DNA from: Calditrichia bacterium
GTDB lineage: Bacteria > Calditrichota > Calditrichia > RBG-13-44-9 > J075
Reading direction: 5' to 3'
Length of the DNA: 64,000 bases
NCBI GenBank assembly: GCA_028284445.1
Contig: JANQRS010000015.1
Location: 1-64,000, forward strand
Below the pieces are notes generated by a model. That model searched no databases. It was not told where the DNA came from and worked only from the letters and a program-made list of their open reading frames with translations. Below, piece by piece: positions 50,701-61,424 of the stretch. Numbering within the stretch: the stretch's first letter is position 1; each line of letters starts with the position of its first letter. Made by a program: the position numbers and the translations under genes.

Positions 50701-53160
50701 TCAAAGTATCTTCGCGACCACCATGGTCATATCATCATGCTGCTGATAGTCGCTGGCAAAATTTACCACGTCGGCATATACCGCATCGATGATTTCCTTG
50801 GCACTCCCCTTCTCATTAGCCTTTAACACATCAATGAGACGCTCTTCACCGTATTCCTCGAGGTTTCTGTTCATGGCCTCGGTGAAGCCATCTGTGTAAA
50901 AAACCAGCAAGTCACCTTTGCGCAGCTCCGTTTCCTGCTCGTTGATGACCCCTGCGAAAACCTTGCCGTTGTCAAGCCCCAGGGCAATACCAGCCGGCTC
51001 CAGCATGCGTGTATCGCCGCCCTTGCTTTGCAAATAGAGCGCCGGGTTGTGTCCGGCCCGAGAGAAACGCATTTTCAGGGAATTCACATCAAGAACCGCA
51101 TAAAACATGCTGACAAAGGATCCTCGTTCGATTGTCCGATACATCAGGTTATTCACGCGTATCAACACTTCTTTCGGCGAAGCAATGACTTCGGCATTCG
51201 ACTGGAAGATACCCTTGGTTAAAGTCATGTAAATGGCCGCCGGTACCCCTTTTCCGGAAACATCACCAATCGCAATGCCAAGACGCCCATCGCCAAGGGC
51301 AATAAAGTCGTAATAATCACCCCCGACCTCCTTTGCAGGCACACAGAGTCCGGCAATATCACAACCGGCAACATCCGGACTACGCTTCGGCAGGAGACTC
51401 ATTTGCACCTGATGTGCGATCTCCAACTCACGGGCCATACGCTCCCTATCGGTTATCTTCTTGATATGGCTAGGCATGGTATCCGGGCGATATTCGAAAG
51501 AATCGCGGCGGATAAAGGCATAGGCCATCAAGCCAAGCGGCAGAAGACATAACCCGGTGGCTAGCAGACCTTGTTGAAACAATACCGGAGAAGAATGCGC
51601 AAAAAACGGTGCGACGTTCATAAAAGCCATCATCGTAAAACTCGCCACCAGCACCGTCAGGACATCGTAATACCAGAACAGCAGGCTAAGCAAGATACCG
51701 ACCAGGAATGATGCGGTTAAAAACCAACCCCAGGATTCGAACGAGATACTCAGCTCCCAATAGATCATCGCATAGACAATCCATACCAGGGAACTGACAA
51801 TCATTGCCATCCATTTGTTCTTGAATTTTTCGAAGAAATACAGATTCCCGAAAAGCCGAAAAATAAGTTCACCCATCAGGCTGGAAGATGCCGCCATCAC
51901 CGCCGGCAATAAGAAGGCAAACGGGTTAGATAGCATATCACTGAATCCGCTCAAATTGACCTGATCGCCAAAGAAAGCAATATTGGCAATAGCCAGCAAA
52001 CCGAGGACGGCAAGAAAAATGATACCATAGCAGACGCCCCACAGTATCGAATAAGCGATATTCAGCGACCCAAATTTGCGATTAATGATCGCATCAAGCG
52101 AGGCCAATTTGCCTGCAAACCCTTGTCTGGCCAGGTTTTCCCCAACGCTCCAGGAGGCCAGGCCGGCCACTCCCAGGAAGGGATAAGCAACAACGGCCAT
52201 GAAAATAACAATGGTCCATGCCACGCCATCGAAGGCCAGTTCACCGAGATTGGTACCGGCTGCAGACGATCTGAATTTCACCAGTGACTCGATCATCAGT
52301 AACACCCAAATCGCTACCAAAACAGCGCTGGCGGTATAGACGCTGACTTCACCCTCATGATATTTCTTGAGAAAGACAACCAGGAGAAAAAGGGACACCA
52401 GGAACAGGGACGTAAAAGAGAACAATCCATAAAAGAATTGATTTCCCTCTTTTTCCCGCTTCCGGAAGTCGACCGCTTCCGGGAGTTCAAATCCACAGTA
52501 GTAACGTCCAATTTCACTGCCCTGCACACGCACGTTGTGGAAGACTTCGCCTTCAACCTCCGAAAAGGGTGCCTTCCACACAAAGTAATGGTCAATGCGA
52601 TTTTCGAAGCGATTATTGGATGAAAAATCAAGCTTGAAGCCACTGAGATCCACGCCCAATGTTGTCATAAAATCAATGGCCTTTTCCTTGGCGACCGCTT
52701 CCGGCAGATAATTGGCAGCAGAATCTTCACTGGCATATTCCTCCGGCACCGAATGAAAATAGCCAACTACCCGGCCATCCGGTGCAATGTCGACGCGGAA
52801 ACTCTGCTGCGGGGCATTTTTCGGTAAATTGCGAAAGTATTGGACTCGCATTTTCGGTCCAAAGAGATCGCCATGCGAGTCACGCACCATGCCTACCGCC
52901 TGCTCCAGGTCCAGGCACTCCTGCAAATAGACAAAATTCTTGTTCTCAAAAATGTAGCGGGTCATAACTTCATATTCGGCGACATCGAAACCGAGGCCAT
53001 CGAGATAATTTTCGGCGATCCCGATCGCTTCCAGGCGATCAATATGAAAATCAACTGCCTTATATGGATAAAACCGATGGAGAGAGAGCACTAAAAAGGC
53101 CAATGCCAGAATTGCAGCGGAAATCAGGCCAATTTGATGGGATCGTCCCTTTGCTTGCAT
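50701..53160 (-). CDS. Membrane SpoIIE/PP2C-type phosphatase with CPBP-like membrane domain
   Basis: An 819-residue membrane protein. One helix near 12-28 is followed by an extracytoplasmic region of about 200 residues, then about ten helices (230-560). The segment SSSLMGELIFRLFGNLYFFE resembles the EExxxR helix of CPBP/CAAX proteases but lacks the first Glu, so it is probably not catalytic. A helical linker (ARELEIAHQVQMSLLPK) leads to a PP2C domain (about 610-819) with GGDYYDFIAL, GIAIGDVSGKGVPAA and FYTDGFTEAMN for metal binding. It should dephosphorylate an anti-sigma-factor antagonist or similar target. It starts two bases after the histidine kinase ends. Confidence 0.88.
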   Translation of the reverse strand: MQAKGRSHQIGLISAAILALAFLVLSLHRFYPYKAVDFHIDRLEAIGIAENYLDGLGFDVAEYEVMTRYIFENKNFVYLQECLDLEQAVGMVRDSHGDLFGPKMRVQYFRNLPKNAPQQSFRVDIAPDGRVVGYFHSVPEEYASEDSAANYLPEAVAKEKAIDFMTTLGVDLSGFKLDFSSNNRFENRIDHYFVWKAPFSEVEGEVFHNVRVQGSEIGRYYCGFELPEAVDFRKREKEGNQFFYGLFSFTSLFLVSLFLLVVFLKKYHEGEVSVYTASAVLVAIWVLLMIESLVKFRSSAAGTNLGELAFDGVAWTIVIFMAVVAYPFLGVAGLASWSVGENLARQGFAGKLASLDAIINRKFGSLNIAYSILWGVCYGIIFLAVLGLLAIANIAFFGDQVNLSGFSDMLSNPFAFLLPAVMAASSSLMGELIFRLFGNLYFFEKFKNKWMAMIVSSLVWIVYAMIYWELSISFESWGWFLTASFLVGILLSLLFWYYDVLTVLVASFTMMAFMNVAPFFAHSSPVLFQQGLLATGLCLLPLGLMAYAFIRRDSFEYRPDTMPSHIKKITDRERMARELEIAHQVQMSLLPKRSPDVAGCDIAGLCVPAKEVGGDYYDFIALGDGRLGIAIGDVSGKGVPAAIYMTLTKGIFQSNAEVIASPKEVLIRVNNLMYRTIERGSFVSMFYAVLDVNSLKMRFSRAGHNPALYLQSKGGDTRMLEPAGIALGLDNGKVFAGVINEQETELRKGDLLVFYTDGFTEAMNRNLEEYGEERLIDVLKANEKGSAKEIIDAVYADVVNFASDYQQHDDMTMVVAKIL

Positions 53161-53161
53161 A

Positions 53162-54505
53162 TTAAAACCTCAAGGTGAAAACCGTTTGCTTGCCGGGCGC
53201 CGAATCGACTGAAATGCTCCCGTTGTGCAGACGCATGATTTGCTTTGCCAGGCTCAAGCCGATGCCGGATCCGCTTTTCTTGGTGGTAAAGAATGGAATA
53301 AATATTTTGTCCTGAACTTCCTGCGACATCCCCGGGCCATCGTCCGCCACCTGAACCAGCACCCTTCCCTTCTCGTCAAGCCTGGAGCAGAGGCGAATTT
53401 TTGAACCCTTACCGTTCGCAACAGCCTGTATCGCGTTCAACAAAAGATTGATAGTAACTTGCTCAATCAACTCACGATCAGCGGTCAGCTCCAGGGATTC
53501 CGGGGCAACTTCTACTGATAAGTCAATCTTGTTTTCGGCAATTTTTTGCTGCATCAACAATCGAAGATCATCAAAGAGCCCCTTCACCGAAAAGATGCGA
53601 AATGTCGGCTTAGGAATTCGTGTCAGATTGCGATAGGCATCAACAAAAGTCAGCAATCCCTGGCTACGATTGTGAATTGTGGACAATGCACTGCGGATAT
53701 CCTGTAAGGAGTCTTCATCATCCCCATCACTATCCAGGACATCGTCTACCATCTCACCGGTTGTTGCAGCAAGCGAAGAAATCGGAGTAATTGAATTCAT
53801 GATTTCGTGCGTCAAAACCCGAATCAGCTTCTGCCAGGCTTCCATTTCTTTTTCTTCCAGTTCCGACCCAATGTTTTGTAAAGAGACAAGCGTGTAGCGA
53901 GTTTGTTGCATACGGAATTCAGTAGCATAAATCATGATCTGCATTTCTTTGCCATCGCGGGCCACTTTGAAGAGCTCCCGCTGACCGGCTGTCATGTCGA
54001 TCAGAATTTCCACGAATCGTTCATCGAAGCCTTTCAGGGCTTCGATGTTGCGTAGATAGGGAACGTCGAGCAACTTGCGGGCCGCGGTATTGATCAAACT
54101 AACATCGCCGGTGCGATCATATGCCAACAGTCCGATTCCCACGTGTTGCACCACGGTTTGCAGGTATCGAAAATGCTCTTCCTTTTCTGAACGGGCATCC
54201 TGAAATTTCTGGATCACCTCGTTGAATGCCTGCTTGAGCTCGCTAAAAGAACTCCCGAGGCCGGACAGCACGAAAGTCTGTGAAAAGTCCGAATACTTGA
54301 TGGCATCCAGGAAACGCGTCAAGTCGCGATTGGTTTTTTCGACGTATTGAACAAGCGAGGTAATCTGGTAGAGAATGAAAAGCGTTACCAGGAAGGCAGC
54401 GGCATAATAAGCTGTCTGCAGCAGCAGGTAGAACAATAGGAAAATGGTACCGCTCAACAGGACAACACGGCCGATTAGCACCACGCGAAATCGTTTATAG
54501 ACCAT
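53162..54505 (-). CDS. NtrY-like membrane histidine kinase
   Basis: A 447-residue sensor kinase: two membrane helices near the start (about 10-47), a HAMP-like linker, a PAS domain (LQTVVQHVGIGLLAYDRTGD, about 115-215) and a kinase core. The phosphorylated His is in RVLTHEIMNSITPISSLA, the N box is EQVTINLLLNAIQAV, and the G boxes are DDGPGM and GSGIGLSLAK. HEIMN in place of HExxN with little N-terminal periplasmic loop suggests it senses inside the cell. Its start overlaps the response regulator stop by 11 bases, so they are a coupled pair. Confidence 0.93.
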   Translation of the reverse strand: MVYKRFRVVLIGRVVLLSGTIFLLFYLLLQTAYYAAAFLVTLFILYQITSLVQYVEKTNRDLTRFLDAIKYSDFSQTFVLSGLGSSFSELKQAFNEVIQKFQDARSEKEEHFRYLQTVVQHVGIGLLAYDRTGDVSLINTAARKLLDVPYLRNIEALKGFDERFVEILIDMTAGQRELFKVARDGKEMQIMIYATEFRMQQTRYTLVSLQNIGSELEEKEMEAWQKLIRVLTHEIMNSITPISSLAATTGEMVDDVLDSDGDDEDSLQDIRSALSTIHNRSQGLLTFVDAYRNLTRIPKPTFRIFSVKGLFDDLRLLMQQKIAENKIDLSVEVAPESLELTADRELIEQVTINLLLNAIQAVANGKGSKIRLCSRLDEKGRVLVQVADDGPGMSQEVQDKIFIPFFTTKKSGSGIGLSLAKQIMRLHNGSISVDSAPGKQTVFTLRF

Positions 54506-55871
54506 ATTTTTCCAATCGGCGATAGAGTGAGGCTCTCGTCAACCCCAGTTCCCGCGCCGCCCGGCTCACATTACCGGCGTGCTTGGAAATTGCCTTACGA
54601 ATCACCAGCTTTTCAACTTCCTCGAGATTGTAATTATCGAATATCAGCCCTTCCTCCCGGGAAACGCTTCCGGAGAAGAAAAAATCCTGTGGCTGCAAGG
54701 TCTGATTCTCACTGAGGATCACCGCCCGCTCAATGGCGTGCTGTAATTCCCTGATATTGCCCGGCCAATTGTAAGTTTGCAATTTCTTCAAGGTCGCCGA
54801 ATTCACCCGCTTCTGTGGCTTGCGGTATTTTTGGGAATACTGCTTCAGAAAGTGATCAACCAGCAGCGGTATATCTTCCTGCCTTTCGCGCAGCGGCGGC
54901 AGATGAATTTCTACGGTGTTGATTCGATAAAGTAGATCCTGACGGAATTCCTTATTGGCAACCATTTCGTGAATCGGCATGTTTGTCGCACAGACCAAAC
55001 GCACATCAATATCGATGGGACGACTGGTGCCCAGACGAGTCACCCGGCGGTTCTGCAGAACGGTCAGGATTTTCGCTTGTAGCGGCAAAGGCAAATTGCC
55101 GATTTCATCGAGAAAAATAGTTCCCTTTTCAGCCATCTCAAAGCGGCCTGGGCGATCTTCCCGGGCGCCGGTATATGCTCCCTTACTGTGGCCAAAGAGC
55201 TCGCTCTCGAAAAGGGTCTCGCTCAATGCCCCCATATCGACGCTAATAAACACCTCATTGTTGCGAAGGGATTGGCGGTGTAGCTCGCGCGCAACCAGTT
55301 CCTTACCGGTGCCATTTTCGCCGAGGATCAATACATTGGCATCGGTTTCGGCAACTTTGGAGATGGTGCGAAACACCTTTTCCATTGCACCGCAATTGCC
55401 AACCATGGTCGCAAAAGGCTGATCAAGGTCATCACTGAGAACCTTTTGCCGGTATTTGAGGGTATCGACCTCAGCACGAGACTGACGGAGCCGCATGGCA
55501 GCTGACAAGGTTGCCAGCAATTTTTCATTCTGCCAGGGCTTCATAACGAAGTCCATCGCACCTTCGCGAATCGCTTTCACGGCAAGGTCAACGTCCCCAT
55601 AAGCAGTGATCAGGATGACCACAGCAGCAGGATCAATCTTCAGTATCTCATCCAGCCAGTAGAAACCTTCTTTTCCACTGGTCATATCCTCGCTGAAATT
55701 CATATCCAGCAAGATGACATCGTATTCTTCGTTTTTCAGCAGTGTGGGAATCTGGTCAGGTGACTTCTCAATATGAACCAGGTCGGCATGTTTTTTCAGC
55801 AGAAGGCGGGCCGCCAGCAACACATCCTCATCATCGTCAACAATCAGAACCTTGCCAATATCCTTACTCAT
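54495..55871 (-). CDS. NtrC-family sigma-54 response regulator
   Basis: A 458-residue regulator with a receiver domain (about 5-125; VLIVDDDEDV, phospho-Asp in VILLDMNF, Lys in MKPWQ), AAA+ domain (about 150-385) and Fis-type helix-turn-helix (NVSRAARELGLTRASLYRRL). The AAA+ part has GENGTGKELVARELH, FLDEIGNLPL and GAYTGA, the Tyr-containing variant of the sigma-54-contact loop. GAGGAA precedes the ATG. It heads a three-gene operon with its kinase and the PP2C phosphatase, so a signalling module is clear. Target promoters are not known. Confidence 0.94.
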   Translation of the reverse strand: MSKDIGKVLIVDDDEDVLLAARLLLKKHADLVHIEKSPDQIPTLLKNEEYDVILLDMNFSEDMTSGKEGFYWLDEILKIDPAAVVILITAYGDVDLAVKAIREGAMDFVMKPWQNEKLLATLSAAMRLRQSRAEVDTLKYRQKVLSDDLDQPFATMVGNCGAMEKVFRTISKVAETDANVLILGENGTGKELVARELHRQSLRNNEVFISVDMGALSETLFESELFGHSKGAYTGAREDRPGRFEMAEKGTIFLDEIGNLPLPLQAKILTVLQNRRVTRLGTSRPIDIDVRLVCATNMPIHEMVANKEFRQDLLYRINTVEIHLPPLRERQEDIPLLVDHFLKQYSQKYRKPQKRVNSATLKKLQTYNWPGNIRELQHAIERAVILSENQTLQPQDFFFSGSVSREEGLIFDNYNLEEVEKLVIRKAISKHAGNVSRAARELGLTRASLYRRLEKYGL

Positions 55872-56010
55872 GTTTCTTCCTCACCGTATATGGTCGTGAC
55901 AGGGCATGCATACGTGGTCGCAGGACGCATTAGCAATAACGCTTTTTCGGCCAACATATGCAAATGGCTTTACGGACATGAGGTGCTGCGGGTTTCCATT
56001 AGAGGCGCTA

Positions 56011-56042
56011 AAACGCGAAAAGCCCCCGAAGGGGCTTTTCGC
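56011..56042 (-). terminator. Terminator after groEL
   Basis: GCGAAAAGCCCC/GGGGCTTTTCGC with a CGAA loop (56015-56042), then GTTTTAGCG on the minus strand. Confidence 0.82.
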
Positions 56043-56075
56043 AATCGTATAGTTGCATCACTATAGCGAATTGTA

Positions 56076-57731
<1,656 letters not shown>

Positions 57732-57765
57732 TCAGTAAACTTCAATTCTATCAATGTTTGGGACA

Positions 57766-58062
57766 TTACTTCGTTACAACTGCAAGGATATCGCTTTCAC
57801 GCATGATCAGATAATCATTGCCGTCGATCTTGGCCGGTACTTCCGTTCCGGAATACTTGCCATACAGCACCTGATCTCCTACCTTTACTTCCAGCGGTTC
57901 GCGTTCGCCTTTGTCATTGAGGCGGCCGGCGCCAACAGCGATTACTTCGCCGCTCATCGGCTTTTCCTTGGCAGTATCCGGAAGAATAATGCCGCCCGGA
58001 GAAGTGTCGGCATCATCAAGCGGTTTTACCAGTACGCGATCTCCTAATGGCCTGATTTTCAT
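57766..58062 (-). CDS. groES: 10-kDa co-chaperonin GroES
   Basis: The 98-residue lid of the GroEL chamber. It starts [14 protein letters not shown], has the mobile loop with [13 protein letters not shown] and the roof segment, and ends [21 protein letters not shown] precedes the ATG. It is first in the groES-groEL operon, below a CIRCE-like operator and a plausible sigma-70 promoter. Confidence 0.99.
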   Translation of the reverse strand: MKIRPLGDRVLVKPLDDADTSPGGIILPDTAKEKPMSGEVIAVGAGRLNDKGEREPLEVKVGDQVLYGKYSGTEVPAKIDGNDYLIMRESDILAVVTK

Positions 58063-58111
58063 AAAGCCCTCCTGTTTAAAATACTATTTTTTATGGGTTT
58101 ACACTTTGTTT

Positions 58112-58138
58112 TTGGCACTCTTTCTCTGAGAGCGCTAG
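58112..58138 (-). promoter_or_regulatory. CIRCE-like operator (HrcA site)
   Basis: TTGGCACTC, nine bases, GAGCGCTAG. The consensus is TTAGCACTC-N9-GAGTGCTAA, so there is one mismatch in the left arm and two in the right. It lies 50 bases before groES and overlaps the expected transcript start, typical of HrcA control. Confidence 0.85.
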
Positions 58139-58139
58139 A

Positions 58140-58167
58140 AATATATGTGGGAGTGGTGCTGAATCAA
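58140..58167 (-). promoter_or_regulatory. Candidate groES promoter
   Basis: On the minus strand TTGATT, 16 bases, TATATT, directly upstream of the CIRCE-like site. The rest of the 349-base gap (58063-58411), shared with the crotonase gene, is AT-rich with no other element recognised. Confidence 0.55.
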
Positions 58168-58411
58168 ACAAAAAAATTTTTTTTGGGCAATTGAAGAAAC
58201 AGATTTGGGCAATTGTGATTTTTGACGAATAAATCAGCGTTTTTTTTCCCTCTTTAATGGGTGGCTGAAGCGCATAAAAAGATATGTGACCGACCCCGCG
58301 AAAAGTTTCATTTATTGATTTTGGCAGGAAGTATCATTATTATCCGCTCGCCGGCCTTCCTGTCGGTGAGCCATCCAATGATCATCTGATGAAATAAACG
58401 CGGAGCTACCC

Positions 58412-59194
58412 ATGTCAAATCGCTTTTTACTGGTCGATAAGCAGGAACGATTTGCAGTTGTGACTATCAACCGCCCTGATAAACTGAACGCCCTGAACAC
58501 AGCGACGGTTGAGGAATTGCAGGAAACCATGCAGTCCCTGGAGGCGGATGAAAACATTCGCTGTATAGTGCTTACGGGCGCAGGTGAAAAGGCATTTGTT
58601 GCCGGCGCGGATATCTCGGAATTAAATGGACTTGATGCGAAAGAGGCAGAAAAGTATGCCCGTCGCGGACAGGCTGTTTTTCGCTACATCGAGGAAATGA
58701 AAACGCCTGTCGTAGCGGCGGTGAACGGATTTGCCCTCGGCGGCGGTTGTGAATTGGCATTGGCTTGTCACATTCGCATTGCAGCCTCCGGAGCGCGCTT
58801 TGGTCTACCGGAAATCAATCTGGGCTTGCTGCCTGGCTATGGTGGTACGCAGCGGTTACCGCGGGCGATAGGATTGTCCAACGCCATTTATCACATTCTG
58901 ACCGCAGATATGATTTCCGCAGCAAGGGCCTACGAAATGGGACTGGTCACGGAAGTTATTGAAAATGAAGAATTGGCCGAACGCGCAACAGCAGTAGCAA
59001 AGAAGATAAGCGGGCAGGCGCCCATTGCTGTCGGTTATATCCTGGAAGCCATTTACAAGGGCATCGAGACGGATATTGATAGCGGGCTAAATATAGAAGC
59101 CGGCAAGTTCGGCGCAATTTGTGATACTGAAGATATGAAGGAAGGAACCAGCGCTTTCCTGGAAAAGCGCAAGCCGGACTTCAAGGGAAAATAA
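58412..59194 (+). CDS. Enoyl-CoA hydratase/isomerase family protein
   Basis: A 260-residue crotonase-fold enzyme, most like short-chain enoyl-CoA hydratases of fatty-acid or butyrate metabolism. KAFVAGADISEL forms the oxyanion-hole region, and NGFALGGGCELALAC and PEINLGLLPGYGGTQRL carry the two expected glutamates (one in CEL, one in PEI). It ends FLEKRKPDFKGK, as in typical bacterial members. GGAG precedes the ATG. The next gene starts 13 bases downstream but has a signalling role, so metabolic context is missing. Isomerase activity cannot be ruled out. Confidence 0.93.
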   Translation: MSNRFLLVDKQERFAVVTINRPDKLNALNTATVEELQETMQSLEADENIRCIVLTGAGEKAFVAGADISELNGLDAKEAEKYARRGQAVFRYIEEMKTPVVAAVNGFALGGGCELALACHIRIAASGARFGLPEINLGLLPGYGGTQRLPRAIGLSNAIYHILTADMISAARAYEMGLVTEVIENEELAERATAVAKKISGQAPIAVGYILEAIYKGIETDIDSGLNIEAGKFGAICDTEDMKEGTSAFLEKRKPDFKGK

Positions 59195-59207
59195 AGACAA
59201 GCAGGAT

Positions 59208-60269
59208 ATGCAATCTAATAATCGGGCTCTGATCATCACTGATTCGAAATCATTCAGGAAAGCCTACTCGGCCCTTCTGGATGAAAACGGATATGACATC
59301 GTGGTTGTCAAAAACCTGGAAAGGTGGCAGGAGAAAGCCGAGACCTACCACAGCGATATCTATTTCATCGATAATCGCGATGAGTCCTTCGATTATACCT
59401 CATTTCTCAAGCGCCTTGCAATCTGCAGCGCGCATTCCATCGTCATCAATGTCAGCAACGATCATTCGATCCAATCTCACGGCAGTAATTATCTGTTCAG
59501 CGTACGTTTTGAAGAGTCACACGTGGACTTCGCCTCGCTCATCAGCACCCTAAGCGAATATATCCGCCGCTCCAAAAATCGCATCGAGTTTGGGGCCATG
59601 TTGATTCATGACATTCGCTCCCCGCTCAACAGCCTGATCGCCTATATTGAACTGCTCTTGAACGAGACCTTTGGTCCCCTTAATGAAGGGCAGCTCAACT
59701 TTCTCGAGAAGGCCATGAATTTGGGTGATCAAACACTTGACATGTTGGAAGATATTAACGAGATTTACAGAACCGAACAGTATACCTTCTCTTTGGATAA
59801 AGAGACTTTTTCTATCGACAAAGTCCTTGACGAATCGCTGTTAAATATCTGGATTCAAGCCGATCAGCGAAACATTAAGATAAAGAAAGCCATTCCCGGC
59901 CAGCTACCTCCGCTTTGCGGCGACCCTTTTCAAATTCAGCGGGTTTTTGTCAATCTGCTGGGTAACGCTATCAAATATTGCCCCGATAATTCGACGGTAA
60001 TCATTAAAGCGAATCAGAGTAGCGAACGCTATGCGCAGTTTTCTATTGCCGATAACGGCGGCGGCATTCCTGAAGCCGACCTGGACCGGATTTTCGCCAG
60101 AGCCTTCCGGGTAGAAAACACACAGCATACCAGAACCGGGCAGGGCTTGGGCTTATATATTTGTAAATTGATAGTCAAGGCCCATGGGGGCATTATTACA
60201 GCTGAGAACAACGATATAGGCGGGGTGTCTTTCAACTTCACGTTGCCGCTGGCACCACCTCAATCCTGA
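59208..60269 (+). CDS. Soluble hybrid-like histidine kinase
   Basis: A 353-residue cytoplasmic kinase. Residues 1-120 look like a degenerate receiver domain (RALIITDSKSFRKAYSALLD, YFIDNRDES) lacking a clear phospho-acceptor setting. The kinase core follows: phospho-His in AMLIHDIRSPLNSLIAYIE, N box VFVNLLGNAIKYCPD, and G boxes IADNGGGIPEA and GQGLGLYICK. There are no membrane segments. It lies between the crotonase and a PTS EIIB gene on the same strand (38-base gap), suggesting joint expression; no partner response regulator is adjacent. Confidence 0.88.
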   Translation: MQSNNRALIITDSKSFRKAYSALLDENGYDIVVVKNLERWQEKAETYHSDIYFIDNRDESFDYTSFLKRLAICSAHSIVINVSNDHSIQSHGSNYLFSVRFEESHVDFASLISTLSEYIRRSKNRIEFGAMLIHDIRSPLNSLIAYIELLLNETFGPLNEGQLNFLEKAMNLGDQTLDMLEDINEIYRTEQYTFSLDKETFSIDKVLDESLLNIWIQADQRNIKIKKAIPGQLPPLCGDPFQIQRVFVNLLGNAIKYCPDNSTVIIKANQSSERYAQFSIADNGGGIPEADLDRIFARAFRVENTQHTRTGQGLGLYICKLIVKAHGGIITAENNDIGGVSFNFTLPLAPPQS

Positions 60270-60306
60270 CGTCGTTACTAAGTATCAGCAATCGATAGGA
60301 GTAAGC

Positions 60307-60801
60307 TTGACAAACGGACAGATGATCGTTCGCGTTGATGACCGACTCATACATGGTCAGGTCCTGGTAGGGTGGGCATCCCATCATTCCCTCACCCGTA
60401 TTATTGTCGGCAACGATGAAATTGCCAATAATGAGTGGGAACGCAATCTCTTGCTTATGGCAGCTCCGGACCACATCGAAGCCCTGGCAATCTCCCTCAC
60501 GGATACACTCCCCTACTTTTCGGATGAGGCTTTGAAAAGCGCTAAAAGAACCATGGTCTTGCTTAATTCCCCGACAGATTTGGCCACCCTTGCAGATCTC
60601 GGCTTACCACCCGGTGAAATCAACTTCGGAGGAATTCACTTTGATGTCGGACGAGTCGAATATCTTCCTTATATTTTCCTGACACCCGGAGAAGTAGACA
60701 TATGCAAAAATCTCATCGAACGGGGTTTTAGCCTGGAGTGCCGGGATCTACCGACAAACGCTAAATACAATCTGGCCAGTATTCTGGAGGAACGCTCTTG
60801 A
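60307..60801 (+). CDS. PTS mannose/sorbose-family EIIB component (orphan)
   Basis: A 164-residue phosphocarrier. VRVDDRLIHGQVLVGWASHH is the EIIB signature, with the phosphorylated His in LIHGQ, and the fold continues with FGGIHFDVGRVEYLPYIFLT. No EIIA, EIIC, EIID, HPr or EI gene is near, so a regulatory or remotely completed phosphotransfer is likely. Translation begins at TTG (60307), set by AGGAG five bases away; the next ATG would cut the N-terminal strand. Its stop overlaps the YjbQ start by four bases. Confidence 0.88.
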   Translation: MTNGQMIVRVDDRLIHGQVLVGWASHHSLTRIIVGNDEIANNEWERNLLLMAAPDHIEALAISLTDTLPYFSDEALKSAKRTMVLLNSPTDLATLADLGLPPGEINFGGIHFDVGRVEYLPYIFLTPGEVDICKNLIERGFSLECRDLPTNAKYNLASILEERS

Positions 60802-61232
60802 TTCAGATCGAAACCTTGACCCTGCCCCTCTCAACCCGCGGTTTTAATGACATCATCGATATCACTCCAGACTTACAATCACTTTTAAAAGATTCCGAAT
60901 ATGTAGAAGGGCAGATCCTGGTTTTTGTCCCGGGTTCAACGGCAGGTGTAACCACAGTAGAATTTGAGAGTGGGCTGGATAGAGATTTGAGAGAGTTCTT
61001 CGAGAAGTTGATTCCGATGGAGGCGACATATCATCACAACGAGCGGTGGCACGATGGCAATGGCTACGCGCACGTGCGCGCAGCACTCCTAAAACCATCC
61101 CTACACATACCGTTTCGCAATGCCTACCTGTGCCTGGGTACCTGGCAGCAGGTTGTTTTGATCGACTTCGACAACCGGCCGAGAAATCGTGAATTGATCA
61201 TTCAATTTACCGGCACCAAAGCCTCACAATAA
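60798..61232 (+). CDS. YjbQ/UPF0047 family protein
   Basis: A 144-residue protein of the YjbQ family, some members of which show weak thiamine-phosphate synthase activity. Family marks are GQILVFVPGSTAGVTTVEFE, the metal-binding-like YHHNERWHDGNGYAHVRAAL, and TWQQVVLIDFDNRPRNRELI. The overlapping TTGA junction makes it translationally coupled to the PTS EIIB. The true role of the family is unsettled; its pairing with a PTS gene may mean a sugar-phosphate or signalling function. Confidence 0.9.
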   Translation: MIQIETLTLPLSTRGFNDIIDITPDLQSLLKDSEYVEGQILVFVPGSTAGVTTVEFESGLDRDLREFFEKLIPMEATYHHNERWHDGNGYAHVRAALLKPSLHIPFRNAYLCLGTWQQVVLIDFDNRPRNRELIIQFTGTKASQ

Positions 61233-61238
61233 AGGCGT

Positions 61239-61424
61239 TTACTGAAAAACAGCCTCATGCTCCTTCAGGTAATCCTGACGGAAACGTTCGGCATGTCCAT
61301 CTGTAAACCAATTGATGATTGCTTCGGTGAGTGAAATCGGATTTCCCTCATCGGTCAAACGATCATTGTAGTAATCTTGTATTGCTTCAAGCTGGCTGTC
61401 GTAAAAATTATTTCCGAATTCCAT
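61239..61424 (-). CDS. Small protein with EAxxxWF motif (copy 1)
   Basis: A 61-residue acidic protein with no membrane segment or signal peptide. The central ISLTEAIINWFTDGHAERFR resembles VSFYEAVALWFSEANNRKKE of the adjacent small gene, so the two are related in that segment. The ATG at 61424 overlaps the stop of the upstream gene by one base (TAATG) and has GGAA upstream. It converges on yjbQ with six bases between stops. No known family was recognised. Confidence 0.6.
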   Translation of the reverse strand: MEFGNNFYDSQLEAIQDYYNDRLTDEGNPISLTEAIINWFTDGHAERFRQDYLKEHEAVFQ

